From NCBI RefSeq assembly GCF_000003605.2, contig NW_003109118.1, forward strand, positions 103,386-114,629: DNA of 11,244 nucleotides. The letters are read 5' to 3'. The notes beneath the pieces are model-generated. The model searched no databases and had not been told where the DNA came from. It saw only the letters and a program-made list of their open reading frames with translations. Numbering within the stretch: the stretch's first letter is position 1; each line of letters begins with the position of its first letter. The DNA comes from Saccoglossus kowalevskii. Taxonomy: Eukaryota; Hemichordata; Enteropneusta; Harrimaniidae. The position numbers and the translations under genes are program-made. Positions 1-9,100 of the stretch are shown here, piece after piece.

Positions 1-31
1 ATGCTACATCACACGAGACCTCGTCTTACAG

Positions 32-157
32 CCTCTGGTCTTTCTACGTTTTATCATAGTTTTGAAGAAACACTCCTAAAGTTTGTCAATTGTGAATATG
101 TTAAAAGCCTTTGGACTACATTGTGTGATCAATATGGAACAAATTTAAGAACCCCAG
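32..157 (+). CDS. possible internal exon, unknown gene
   Basis: This open stretch at the left edge has the look of an internal exon. It is preceded by a pyrimidine-bearing acceptor (TCGTCTTACAG ending at 31) and followed by a good donor, CCCAG|GTGATC, with GT at 158-159. The interval is 126 bases, exactly 42 codons, and both ends fall in phase 1, so it would be a symmetric 1-1 exon. The peptide is not low complexity and contains FEETLLKFVNCEYVKSLW and LCDQYGTNLRTP. I do not recognise the family. No partner exon is visible downstream, so the rest of the gene would lie to the left of the window or far away. It could equally be a chance open frame, since a longer open frame runs from base 1 to 240 in this AT-rich DNA. 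Confidence 0.27.
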
Positions 158-240
158 GTGATCTCACATGTAAACAAATATTATTAGGTGATACTCTATT
201 TTTCAAGCTATTGAATCATACAATTATCATTACCAAATAG

Positions 241-2780
241 ATAATTTACACTAGTAAGTTAAAAAACTGTTTACCCTCCTTTAACATGGTTAAAATGAAC
301 ATACATAAAACACAACAAATTAAACACTATATTTTAATTAAGCAAAATAAAACAAACCTCTGTTTTGAAAAGTGGGGAAATCTTAAAACTAGGTAATGTT
401 TTTTTTTGTTTGTTTTTCTACATGGTATTATTGTCATTCTTGTTAACCATTCTTGAGGGTCTGGAGAAATATGGCACCACCACACCCAGCTACTTTATTT
501 TGTTATTTTACATGTATATTTATATACTCAAAAAATCGCACATATAAGTGAATCTTTAAGAACCATACTCAGGAGGAAATGTATTTGGTTTGTCAAAAAC
601 GCATATTTTGAGAACTGCGATATATGTAAATAAAAAAAAACAAAAAAACAAAAAGAGTTTCAGTAACAATAACATATTGTTACGGTAATATTCAGAACGT
701 TGCAAATGCATGAAGATGAATATATATATATATCGTCATTCAGATGAGGAGGGTCTTATGGAAGAAGCAATGAAAACATATACATTTTTCAATGTTGAAT
801 AAACACTGTCATATTTTTGCTGAGACCAGTAACAATTATGTACAAACGCACTTTATTCCAAATTTACGAAGTTGTCTCATCCGATCGACATTGCTAAAAT
901 GGACTTTAGGTCTGTTACTTCTGCATGTAATATCGAAGTAACTTGTGAAAACTCACACATGTTCGACATCAACATTAAGAATACATGTCAATCTATTTTA
1001 AGTTTTTTTAAAAAAAATATTTCAGCAAGACCTTTGTCGCCCCATGGGAAATCTTATCTACCTAACTTGACTGAGAATTCATTTTTATTTGGATGTCCAG
1101 ACCGAATTCAAATGAACGAATCCACCCAAAGCTGCTCGAATCATAAACCATACTAAATGTTATGGCTACAAAAATTACATTGTTTTCCAACTCATCATAG
1201 AATTGGGTTGATGCATATTGTAGGAAACTCAAAAAAACAAACTTTTCTTGTCGTCGAAGTTGCTATATTTAGTGCCTCGGTCAATAACTCATTTTTTGCC
1301 ATTTGTTCACTAATATGAACATTCACGACTGCATATTTAAAGACGATGATGTCTTCACCGCAGCTGAATCAAAGATGATGTCCGTCTCCGAAAGTTTGTG
1401 ATCCACTGACCTGTCTCTAACCGTCATGCATGCGTGGTGCAGTTTCCGACAAAGTCAAGAATGTCCAATGCAGATCAAATATGCTAATAAAATTAATGAG
1501 GTTATGATGTATGTATATTTCACGAATATTGATTGAATATCCAATTATAAAAAAACCCCACATGAATCAAAGCAACCATCTGTTTGCAGCCCGTCTATCG
1601 TAATAATTAGAAGACTACCCGTTTTTTATCATACAAACTGGCACTGTTTGATATCTATATAAAAATAAACTGTATAGCGCCACCAATATTCCGGTGGATA
1701 TCCCGGCTATATGTTCCAAGATTTAGGATTCAGAATGGTTGGAAAGCATCAAATAACTTTTAGGAAAAAAGTTCTAATTAGTACACATCGCGGATAAAAC
1801 TCGCATTTACGCATGTCGCTTGCTTCAAGCTATCTCTGTAGTCGTACTTTTCGTTCTTCAAATAGAATATATTTTTGCACTTCTAACTATTGCGAACGTG
1901 TTATCTCATATGCAGTTGATAAACATTGGAGTGACGTTCCACCAAACAACCGCCAAGTCAAGCACAGGATAACTTATTTAGAAAAGAATTTTGTTGGAAA
2001 CATTACAGTTTTCTAGATAGCCTGAAGTGTAGCATAACTATGACACTGTACCAAACGTATTTTTGTAAATGGGCGCGTGATGTGTGTGTGTAATCAAGTT
2101 ATGTTTATAATGTCGAAATTCAATTATTGTGCGGACGAAGACAAGAGCGATCAATATACATTTACGCAGAATCTACATGAGAAATAAGGTGAGGGGAAGC
2201 ATGCCACCAGACACCCTAGTAAGGTCGCCCTTTGAAGTACATATTAGTTACATATCCAATGATGTACTACCATATGTTTGTAACAACAAAACGGAAGCCC
2301 TAAAGCGGGCGTATAATCATTTGTTTGTGTTGTAAAACTAATGATACATCACCTCAAAATTGGAAATTTATGGGAAAAAAAAGAGTACAAATAGTCACTA
2401 CTTTGTATCTAGATGGCTCGTGGTGATGCAATATCTCAAAATGACAATGTTATGTAATGCAATTGTACAGATAATGTCCCTAAGCACAATTGGTCAAAAT
2501 ACCGTAATGTATGGGTAATAAGGAGCAGTGTCCATTCATTGAGCATCGTTACAAAAACATCATTTACTGTTGATGCCATCATCGAATGTTATAGTGGGAA
2601 CTGTGGAGAAATGTGTCGAACATATTTATTTATTTGCGCTGGCAGGAAACGCAATAAATAAAACAAATCATTTTTACCGATTGGCACTGAACTGAATATG
2701 TCTGTGACAGACAAAGAACAATTACAAGGAATAGTTTAGATGCGACTTGGTCCAAATGCACTAGACAAAACAAAATTCAT
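241..2780. other. gene-poor AT-rich stretch
   Basis: I see no convincing gene here. Short open frames near 365-547, 872-1156, 1813-2016 and 2129-2335 have no recognisable domain, no matching pair of splice sites and no compositional contrast with their surroundings. The region contains A-rich tracts (about 630-660), a 13-base TA run (721-733) and a short TG run (about 2079-2092). None is large enough to define an element. Confidence 0.6.
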
Positions 2781-2786
2781 GACAAG

Positions 2787-2802
2787 CACACACACACACA
2801 CA
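2787..2802. repeat. (CA)8 microsatellite
   Basis: Eight uninterrupted CA dinucleotides lie in AT-rich non-coding DNA. This is an ordinary short dinucleotide microsatellite, likely length-polymorphic, and no function is implied. Confidence 0.9.
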
Positions 2803-3270
2803 AAATGAAGTTGTGCACCATAGTTGTTCAAAAACAAATGCAAGGAGCATCACTTGGAGTAGATGTTATGCACCTAGAATTCAAAGTGCCATTCATAACC
2901 TGAAGTGAAAATTCTGTAATTAAAAAAATTGTGAGGCTATTGGGGCCCAATGGCCAAAGACAAAACTTTAATTAAGTCATTAAAGCGAAAACAAATTAAC
3001 AAGGAGAGTCATGCATAATGACAGATTTCTAAAAAAAATTAAAATAAATAGAGGAAAACAAAATACCTCTGTTAAAGAAATGTCTTTAAATGTACAGTCC
3101 TGTAAAAAATCAATATAAATTAACCGAGAAAAGAAATCTCACTCTTATGGTGCCGTACTGTGTTCCCCAGCTTGATTTTATATACCCTCTCCAAATAATG
3201 CAGCCCAATAACTTTTCAACTGGCCTAGAGTTAACTTTGTCAGAATAATGCTTTCGCCAAATGTCATCCA
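2803..3270. other. non-coding AT-rich stretch
   Basis: No gene is recognised. On the minus strand near 3178-3186 the bases read TATATAAAA, a TATA-box-like string. No initiator or downstream coding exon supports a promoter there. Confidence 0.5.
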
Positions 3271-3280
3271 TGATCGATAG

Positions 3281-3305
3281 AGGTCAATGGGGTCAAATGA
3301 GGTCA
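3281..3305 (+). promoter_or_regulatory. triple nuclear-receptor half-site (DR3 + DR4)
   Basis: Three near-identical hexamers follow each other on the same strand: AGGTCA (3281-3286), GGGTCA (3290-3295) and AGGTCA (3300-3305). The spacers are 3 and 4 bases. AGGTCA is the core half-site of RXR-partner nuclear receptors. In the classical spacing rule DR3 suits VDR-type and DR4 suits TR/LXR-type heterodimers. Two perfect and one near-perfect half-site in 25 bases is notable, but function is inferred from motif matching only. The site lies about 1.05 kb upstream of the methyltransferase start codon. Confidence 0.35.
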
Positions 3306-3679
3306 AATATTGTAAAAATAAATCACAAACAATTAGACATTATTTCAACCAAACAGTTTCAACACAAATTTCAAATTTGGGGGAAGATATAAGTCAAGCA
3401 AGTGGTTCCACATCGAATATTAGTTCAGGGCACATACCACTAATTGAAACTCCATAGACGACAATGTTAACATATGATGAGACTGATATATGAAAATAAT
3501 AAACAAAGTTGAAACTATGGCTCTAAAATAGGAAATCGACATGTCTGTAATCAACCACATAAAAAAACGCACATGTTGGCCAGCTCAAACTCTTGCAAAC
3601 AAGACACACCTACTGTATTTGGATTGCACATAGGGAAATCACTGGGAAAACACCAAGATTAGAACATCCAAATACATAC
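3306..3679. other. non-coding stretch
   Basis: AT-rich sequence without a recognisable gene, RNA or repeat on either strand. Confidence 0.5.
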
Positions 3680-3778
3680 AGAATAATTCCACAGGTAAAC
3701 AGCCGCTAAGTAGTAAACAAAAGACCACATGTTAGTCTCACCATTTACCCAGGTGATCACGCCGTCAACAGAGAACAC
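3680..3778 (-). CDS. possible minus-strand exon, unknown gene
   Basis: Read on the minus strand, a strong acceptor (poly-T tract, then TTTTTTTCTCAG) ends at 3779. An open stretch of exactly 99 bases (33 codons) follows and ends at a plausible donor, TCT|GTATGT (3679-3674). The peptide starts VFSVDGVITWVNGE and becomes hydrophobic (MWSFVYYLAAVYLW), as an exon covering a membrane segment would. A second potential donor (CTGG|GTAAAT) lies inside it, so a shorter exon is possible. I do not recognise the family and find no second exon on this strand. It may be chance. Confidence 0.22.
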
Positions 3779-3984
3779 CTGAGAAAAAAATATTAAAAAA
3801 ATGTCATTGGTTCTTGCAAGGCATTTAAAGTGAGCGTCCATTGGTTGATTAGTGACATGAAACCTGTACATACGGTTGTGAGAGCAAGCAGTAACAAATT
3901 TGATTGGGCGTGCCAAGAAACTGGCACCACCAATCAGCGTTGCTGTATCATAAATGTGAAGGTCGGGATCTCATCAAAGACTAA
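3779..3984. other. stretch between exon candidate and GC-rich block
   Basis: No gene is supported here. An open frame on the + strand (from 3830) runs through this stretch into the GC-rich block. It has no domain and ends at a TGA at 4049. Confidence 0.4.
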
Positions 3985-4160
3985 AACAATGGCGGCATGT
4001 ACGCTTTGCGCTGATTCACCCGGAGTCAGAGACGGGGGAAGATTTGGCTGACACAAAAGGTTTCAACTTGATTTCCAGACCCCCATTTTTTCGGGTGGGC
4101 GACCGCCCCCTCCACACCCTCCCGTGCCGCCGCAACAGCAGGCCGAATTGTTTTAGAGAT
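3985..4160 (+). promoter_or_regulatory. CpG-rich block with YY1-like ATGGCGGC, putative promoter
   Basis: This block contrasts sharply with the AT-rich surroundings: about a dozen CpG dinucleotides fall between 3989 and 4146, with long C-rich runs. It contains AACAATGGCGGC (ATG at 3989-3991). That string fits both a strong Kozak start and the YY1 motif of many animal core promoters. It lies 200-370 bases upstream of the methyltransferase start codon, so a transcription start region for that gene is the simplest reading. An open frame from this ATG is stopped by TGA at 4049-4051. The same frame then continues into a proline-rich tail (PPPPHPPVPPQQQ) ending at TAG 4154-4156. I do not call it a gene because of the in-frame stop. 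Confidence 0.4.
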
Positions 4161-4300
4161 GTGTGACTGTTATTTTATGGCAGATGAACAGACTTTCTAT
4201 GTGCTAATACAAATACATTAAATATTAAAAGATCTTGACTGCACATATATTAACCTGTGATGCACAACACCATGCGTACTCACTGAACCACTGTTATGTA

Positions 4301-4309
4301 TGACCTTGG
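4301..4309 (-). promoter_or_regulatory. SF-1/ERR-type extended half-site
   Basis: TGACCTTGG on the + strand is CCAAGGTCA on the minus strand. This is an exact match to the extended monomer site YCAAGGYCA bound by FTZ-F1/SF-1 and ERR receptors. It sits 44 bases upstream of the methyltransferase ATG. This is a motif match only. Confidence 0.35.
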
Positions 4310-4329
4310 AGTTGGGAGGGGGTCAAACA

Positions 4330-4338
4330 TCACGTGAC
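4330..4338. promoter_or_regulatory. CACGTG E-box just before the start codon
   Basis: TCACGTGAC is a palindromic CACGTG E-box with the flanks preferred by USF and MiT/TFE-type bHLH-zip factors. It ends 14 bases before the methyltransferase ATG, so it would lie in a very short 5' UTR or just upstream of transcription start. Its fixed position beside the SF-1/ERR-like site supports a promoter here. Binding is inferred. Confidence 0.4.
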
Positions 4339-4352
4339 ACACCAGCTGTACT

Positions 4353-4469
4353 ATGTCTTCCTACATAAGGTTGTTCGACGGTGTTGCAATCGCTGGAGTT
4401 TATCGGAAATTCAGACCAACGTATCCTAAAAGCGTTGTTGAGCGAATCATAAACTATCTTGGTCACCAG
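4353..4469 (+). pseudogene. methyltransferase exon 1 (start)
   Basis: This exon is 117 bases, 39 codons, and ends in phase 0 at CACCAG|GTAAAT. It encodes the family's N-terminal helix region: MSSYIRLFDG, then YRKFRPTYPKSVVERI and YLGHQ. The ATG has A at -3 and is the first in frame. The LFDG...YRKFRP pattern at residues 7-22 is the usual opening of this family, so I am confident of the start. The exon itself is intact. Confidence 0.85.
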
Positions 4470-5558
4470 GTAAATCGATTTATATGTCGTTACATTCAAT
4501 CGAGGCATGGTACAGTTCAAGTTCCATGTCCTCGAGATTGTGTTGCAGTGAGCAGTAACGTAATCGTATTCTAATCTGAGGTAAATAGAAGTGTCATTCG
4601 TTTATACAATGATTCTGATCATCGGCGGATTTGAATTCGATAAACATTTGGCAACTTCAGTTAAAGCAGCATTGTATTTCAATATTACATGTACTGTTGA
4701 CCGATCTGTGGTATAATGATTATACTTATTTCAGTCATGGCCACGTTTCACCTGCCAACAATGATGGGTGTGTCTCTGTATTTGTTTGATGTATGCCAAT
4801 TGAAATATTTATAATGTCTTCGGAAACCTATTATTCAGACTCTTGTTGTTTTTAACGGTGTTAAGAAAAAAAACACCGTAGAGAGTGCTAATCGTTCCGA
4901 GAAGCCGTGCATGGTTACTTATGACAAGTGAATTCAAATGAATGAATTTCCGTACAAACTTGGTTGCAGTTGATACAATTGTAACCGTATAGTTAATTTA
5001 AATAAACAATCAATCGGTTTAGCTAAAATACTAATGACAAATTGAACGCATAAAGGTTATTTAAGTTATGCGAACGTACACGAAAATGTCAAAGAATACT
5101 CGAATGTTTTGAAAAAAAAAATATTATTAATTCTTTAGAAGCCCAAATCAACTACTTTCTTCCACAAGTAACCTCTAGAATGCTGTGTGGGTAATATTTT
5201 CATATTGATTTTTGTTGCATTTGCAACAAATAGTTACCAAACAATGAGAAATCTTATTGGATTGGATATACCTCTCAGCTGGCTTCACATGCATAGTTCA
5301 AGCCTGCCTAACCGGTGCGTATGCCAGGATTTAGTTGCAGCACCTAGACGGTCTGTGATTACAGCTTCATGTTCCGAGTAATCGCAAGAAATTGACATTA
5401 CAATAAAAAAATAAAAGACTGGCACTCCAATGCAATTAATAGCAAGTAAAATTCCTGGGATTGAAACATAGACTTTGAAGTCACTAGTGTTGGCAATGAA
5501 TAACTTCAAGTTGGCATAAAGACGAGGTAGTTTATTCAACCAGTTAAATTATAATTAA
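4470..5558 (+). other. intron 1, first part
   Basis: The stretch begins at donor GTAAAT (4470). It is AT-rich and has no convincing gene on either strand. Open frames at 5187-5381 (+) and 5285-5539 (-) lack domains and splice context. The only structure I see is a short perfect inverted repeat at 4855-4879, listed separately. Confidence 0.65.
4855..4879. repeat. 8-bp perfect inverted repeat with A-rich loop
   Basis: ACGGTGTT (4855-4862) and AACACCGT (4872-4879) are exact reverse complements around a 9-base A-rich loop. It is a small hairpin inside intron 1. It could be a chance palindrome or the end of a small non-autonomous element. There is no direct evidence of function. Confidence 0.5.
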
Positions 5559-5718
5559 GTCATATAATTTGTTTATTTTATTTTCTCCTGAAGTCAAATA
5601 AAATACATCGGTGAATGGATGTTTTTTTTGGGGGGTGTAGTTTACACTGTGTATGGAGTGGTAGGGTTGGGTGTCATATAATTTGTACATTTTCAACTCT
5701 CATAAAGTCACATAGAAT
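5559..5718. repeat. diverged 46-bp direct repeat pair
   Basis: Copies at 5559-5604 and 5673-5718 both begin GTCATATAATTTGT and stay alignable without gaps for 46 bases (36 identical). They are separated by 68 bases that include a T8G6 run. This looks like an old local duplication within intron 1. Confidence 0.6.
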
Positions 5719-5802
5719 TTCACTTAATTTATTTTTGTTTTCAAGCATTATGTGTGAATCCAATTTTAACTGAGCTGTGTCAAGTATAAATAGATTATGA
5801 GG

Positions 5803-5867
5803 GAAATGGCATTTTCACTGGAATTTATTTTAGCGGAAAAATGTTTACAGTGAAAATGAAGTATTTC
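5803..5867. repeat. 65-bp imperfect hairpin in intron 1
   Basis: CATTTTCACTG (5810-5820) is perfectly complementary to CAGTGAAAATG (5848-5858). An outer GAAAT (5803-5807) pairs with ATTTC (5863-5867) after a small internal bulge. The 27-base centre is AT-rich. It could be the core of a decayed MITE or a folded intronic RNA element. No transposase or target duplication is visible. Confidence 0.55.
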
Positions 5868-5939
5868 ACATTATTACATATGTACTGCAATTTATTTTGA
5901 TTCGTCCCTGAAATCAAAATCGGTATTTCCACACCACAT

Positions 5940-6148
5940 ATGCAAATGAGGTCTGAGAGCAAACAAAGTAGTCCTTTCAAGAATAGCGTTTTTCGAAACA
6001 TAGCAGAAATAAATTATATTTAGAAGTACGATATTTTACCCGAGGGTACATGAATATACTTGCCGAGTGGTACTTATTTTGACTAAAACTAATTTGCATA
6101 TCACCCATGCAATAATGTTTTTGGTATTGTCACGGTTAATATGCAAAT
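5940..6148. promoter_or_regulatory. cluster of three POU octamers
   Basis: The exact octamer ATGCAAAT occurs at 5940-5947 (+), 6092-6099 (-, seen as ATTTGCAT) and 6141-6148 (+). Three perfect copies in 210 bases is more than expected by chance even in AT-rich DNA. The octamer is the classical POU-domain (Oct) site. An intronic enhancer is a reasonable inference, but shared repeat ancestry could also explain it. Confidence 0.35.
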
Positions 6149-6211
6149 GAACATTGTATTGGCGATTCGCTCCACTGGGATTGCCCTTAAAAACACTTTT
6201 GTTTGTCTTGG

Positions 6212-6826
6212 CTTGGCCGATTTCGCTCAAACTTAGCATGTAGGTCACACCTTCATTAGAAAAAATCTGGAAAAAAATGTGCCCACCGTTGTCATACCAA
6301 CAGCAAAATTTGTTGATAGCTTCGCGCTAAATGTATTTCCTCCAACAAATTTAGGATATAACACCTCAGACATAGCTCATTTCACTCAACGTGAGTGTGG
6401 GCACAAAGTTACTTTTTGTAAAATCTGAAAACAAATTCTGACCACCGTTTCTATGACAACAACCAAAAACTGATTCTTTTAATACCTTCACGCCAACTGT
6501 ATCACACCCTACATTTCTATGATTAAAAAGCACGGACGTAGCTCATTCTACTCAGCTTGAGTGTGGGCAACAATTTACAGTTTTTTATGTCTATTTTCAT
6601 TACCTAGAAAATGGACCCCAACTTGGGGTAACTTTTCACCAGCAACAGCTTTTAACTCCTCTCTTGGCTAGTTTTGTACATACATGACAGGCAGGTCGTA
6701 CCGTCACTAATTGGAAAAACAATCCTGGCCCACAGCTACCATGTTAACACCCAAAAACTGTCTTTTGAATACTTTAGCCCCAAATTTATTACCTCCTACC
6801 AGTCTTGTAATAGCAGTTTTTAAATG
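6212..6826. repeat. degenerate tandem array of about 160-bp units in intron 1
   Basis: Four head-to-tail units can be aligned by eye. They start near 6212 (A), 6371 (B), 6536 (C, shortened to about 127 bases) and 6663 (D, ending near 6826). Shared landmarks in order are a start like GCTCATTTCACTCAA or its variants, then a TGTGGGCAC/TAGGTCACACC segment and a G-A-rich tract. An ACC-flanked palindrome follows, then CAAAA, and a tail of the form AATACCTTCACGCCAA with a downstream CCTCC/CCCTACA. Units differ considerably, so the array is old. The palindromes are at 6288-6301, 6447-6460 and 6735-6748 and resemble RFX X-boxes. Unit C lacks a clear one. I see no coding potential. Confidence 0.65.
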
Positions 6827-8511
6827 ATTATGCCTTTTATTTTGGCTACGTTGCACACCGGCGCCGACATTGTTACACTGTATCAACGTAATCTCAACGC
6901 AACTTTTAACTTTGAATGCAATGTAAATCTATAGCAGAACGATTGGAAATAATACATTTAACGGCATGAAATTAAGTGACTTCTAAAGACTGAATGTTTT
7001 TTGCGAACTTCCTATACGGTGCCCGGTTTTAGTTATAACCGACGTTAGCTTCACGTTCATGTACTACCATCGCTTGTTTTCATTGGCAACCGGACTACTT
7101 TTATTTTGTATACACATTTTCGTCTGCTATTTTTATCCAGTTCAAATCGTTCAGCAACATTTTTGGCATATTAAGTGTACATCACATCGAACACTACGAT
7201 TAAGAGAACTTGGTGTATGTTGAGTTTTATAAACCCTGAAGGGCTCTTGGAAGATCCCCGGCAGTAAAATTAGCGATTGCCATGGAGGCGCAACCATCAA
7301 GATCAAAGTACCAGGAGGTTTCTGCTGGCGACGTTACCCAGTTCCAAATAAAAATTACCAACGCCAAATGAGCAACATTTTAACCGGTAATCAAGATTCA
7401 TTCAATCCACGACTAACAAGCTACATCACAAGCGAAGTTGCAGCGTGCAGCTCAGCGACGACCGCTGTCGACGAAAGTCATCCCGTCAGTGGAGTGCCGC
7501 AGTAGCATGGCATGTTTGCCAAGGCAAAATTCTGTGGAGGAACTTTTAACTTCAACATAAATGTGTGTCCACCCTTCACAATTGTATTCAAACGAAACAC
7601 GTGGTGTGCTGTTCCCCTTCAAACCCGGCATACTTAAACAGAAATGCTCAGCGATGCAAAAATAAGAATATATATTACTTTTCACTATACACATCTTTGT
7701 TGATACTATCCCTCACATATTCTACTCCCAATTATTCCTGCGTAAAATGGACTAGCCTCTTTTCAAGTTGACATTCAGAGTAAAATCACGTGATAGGCTG
7801 TTAAAATTAAAAAAATATTTAAAAATATGCCATTACAAAATAGGGGTGTTTTGAGCAAAAAACGAATAACCCTGGAGTGCACACAACACACTGAATTTCG
7901 GAACAAATCTTGCATTATTTACAGCACCAAAATACCACAGAATTATCAGACAAAACATGGAAACACTATATATTATACTTCGGCCTGAACCCTCTCTATT
8001 GCAATTCCAGGAATTACCCCCCTTATGTGCATCCATTTCCACCTTGGTATCACCCACCCCTGAAAACAAACTCTTAATACCACACTGGAGCGTTTGGCAA
8101 TAAACTAAAAGCTGCATAATTGTTTTCATACTTTTTAACTGAAATTGATACCATGACATGAAGCCAATAACAAAATTATCAAAATATGTTTAGAAATATA
8201 GACAATATAAAATGGATGCGCAACATATCTTTTTTTCGAGACAAATTAGGGTGTGCAAAATGTTATATACTGAGAATTTCTCTTTCCACAAAACGGTTTC
8301 ATTCCAAATGTACGAGTCTTTTAGTTTCTTCAATGCTGACAGTGTATAACTAATTGAAACATCATACAACGTTTGCAAAATACAATGACCGTTTGAACGT
8401 AATACGATCGTGCGCTTCGCCGGGCAATTTATTTTCGTGACGTTATAATGATGAATATGTTGATAGTTTACAGTTTCTGATTCTGATTCAATGATTTTAT
8501 TTTCAAAATAG
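6827..8511 (+). other. intron 1, last part
   Basis: This stretch runs to the acceptor TTTTCAAAATAG ending at 8511. Open frames at 7452-7694 (-), 7565-7771 (+), 7833-8159 (-) and 8190-8378 (-) have no recognisable domain and no splice context, so I treat them as chance. A CACGTG E-box occurs near 7788. No tRNA, terminal repeat or transposase fragment is visible. Confidence 0.6.
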
Positions 8512-8650
8512 AAGCCAGGTCCTTATAGTTTGGCCGTTGATGTGGGATGTGGTTCCGGTCAGAGTACTGGTATTCTCGTGGATGTGACATCAGTGAATCT
8601 CAGATACAAGAAGCTTTTGACAATAACCTTTCACCAAACGTAGAATATAG
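8512..8650 (+). pseudogene. methyltransferase exon 2 (SAM motif I), with frameshifting deletion
   Basis: The exon begins in phase 0 with KPGPYSLAV and the motif I core DVGCGSG (8539-8559), the SAM-binding glycine loop. It ends at TATAG|GTATGT, leaving two codon bases. After GIL the reading jumps. The next recognisable family segment, GCDISESQIQEAF (from 8580), is in the +2 frame relative to the first part. About eight or nine residues normally found between motif I and the CDIS strand are missing. The unshifted frame meets TAG at 8641-8643. The junction near 8579/8580 thus marks a deletion of 3n+1 bases. Confidence 0.85.
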
Positions 8651-9100
8651 GTATGTTCGTTTTTGTACAATAATATATTCTATGACTGAAATGTTGTATC
8701 GAGGCTAAAGTTGGCCTTTACTTGTGTTATTTCTGTTTGACAAGCTTTTGTCGTCAAACAACTAGATCTAGACAGAATTTTACCTTATCTGTCTCATCCT
8801 GAATGAAGAGAAAAGTATAAAAAGGGAAAAAGTTATTGCTAAATATCTAAATTTTACCCAGTATTTTTCCCTGCGTGTTCAAATAAATATTGCATTGTTT
8901 CAGGACTGTTATCGCAATAGCAATTATCATTTCATTGGCGATTTGTATTCACTCATTCATTCATTATATAATCTAGACAATATTAAAGATTCATAAATTA
9001 TATAGAAATCACAGTACAATCAAATACAATACTCTACTGATTCCACACAGAAAAAACAACACAGAGGAGATAATAAGTCATGTTTATATTTGTATTTCAG
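8651..9100 (+). other. intron 2
   Basis: This is a 450-base intron with donor GTATGT and acceptor TTTGTATTTCAG. It is AT-rich with nothing further recognised apart from a short CATT run near 8951-8965. Confidence 0.75.

Noticed and set aside
872-1156. 94-codon open frame on the + strand
   Set aside because: There is no recognisable domain, no promoter or splice context, and the composition is the same as the flanks. It is likely a chance open frame.
1813-2335. Two open frames of 67-68 codons
   Set aside because: The peptides show no family resemblance and there is no linked exon structure.
3178-3186. TATATAAAA on the minus strand as a promoter
   Set aside because: No coding exon or initiator lies downstream on that strand, and TATA-like strings are frequent in AT-rich DNA.
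3989-4156. Selenoprotein with UGA decoded as selenocysteine at 4049
   Set aside because: No SECIS-like hairpin was recognised downstream and the peptide matches no selenoprotein family I know. A promoter block with a chance frame is simpler.
6036-6248. 70-codon minus-strand open frame touching the tandem array
   Set aside because: The frame is not kept in the neighbouring repeat units, which argues against coding.
7833-8159. 108-codon minus-strand open frame, the longest in the window
   Set aside because: It lies inside methyltransferase intron 1, has no domain and lacks a coding-like composition.
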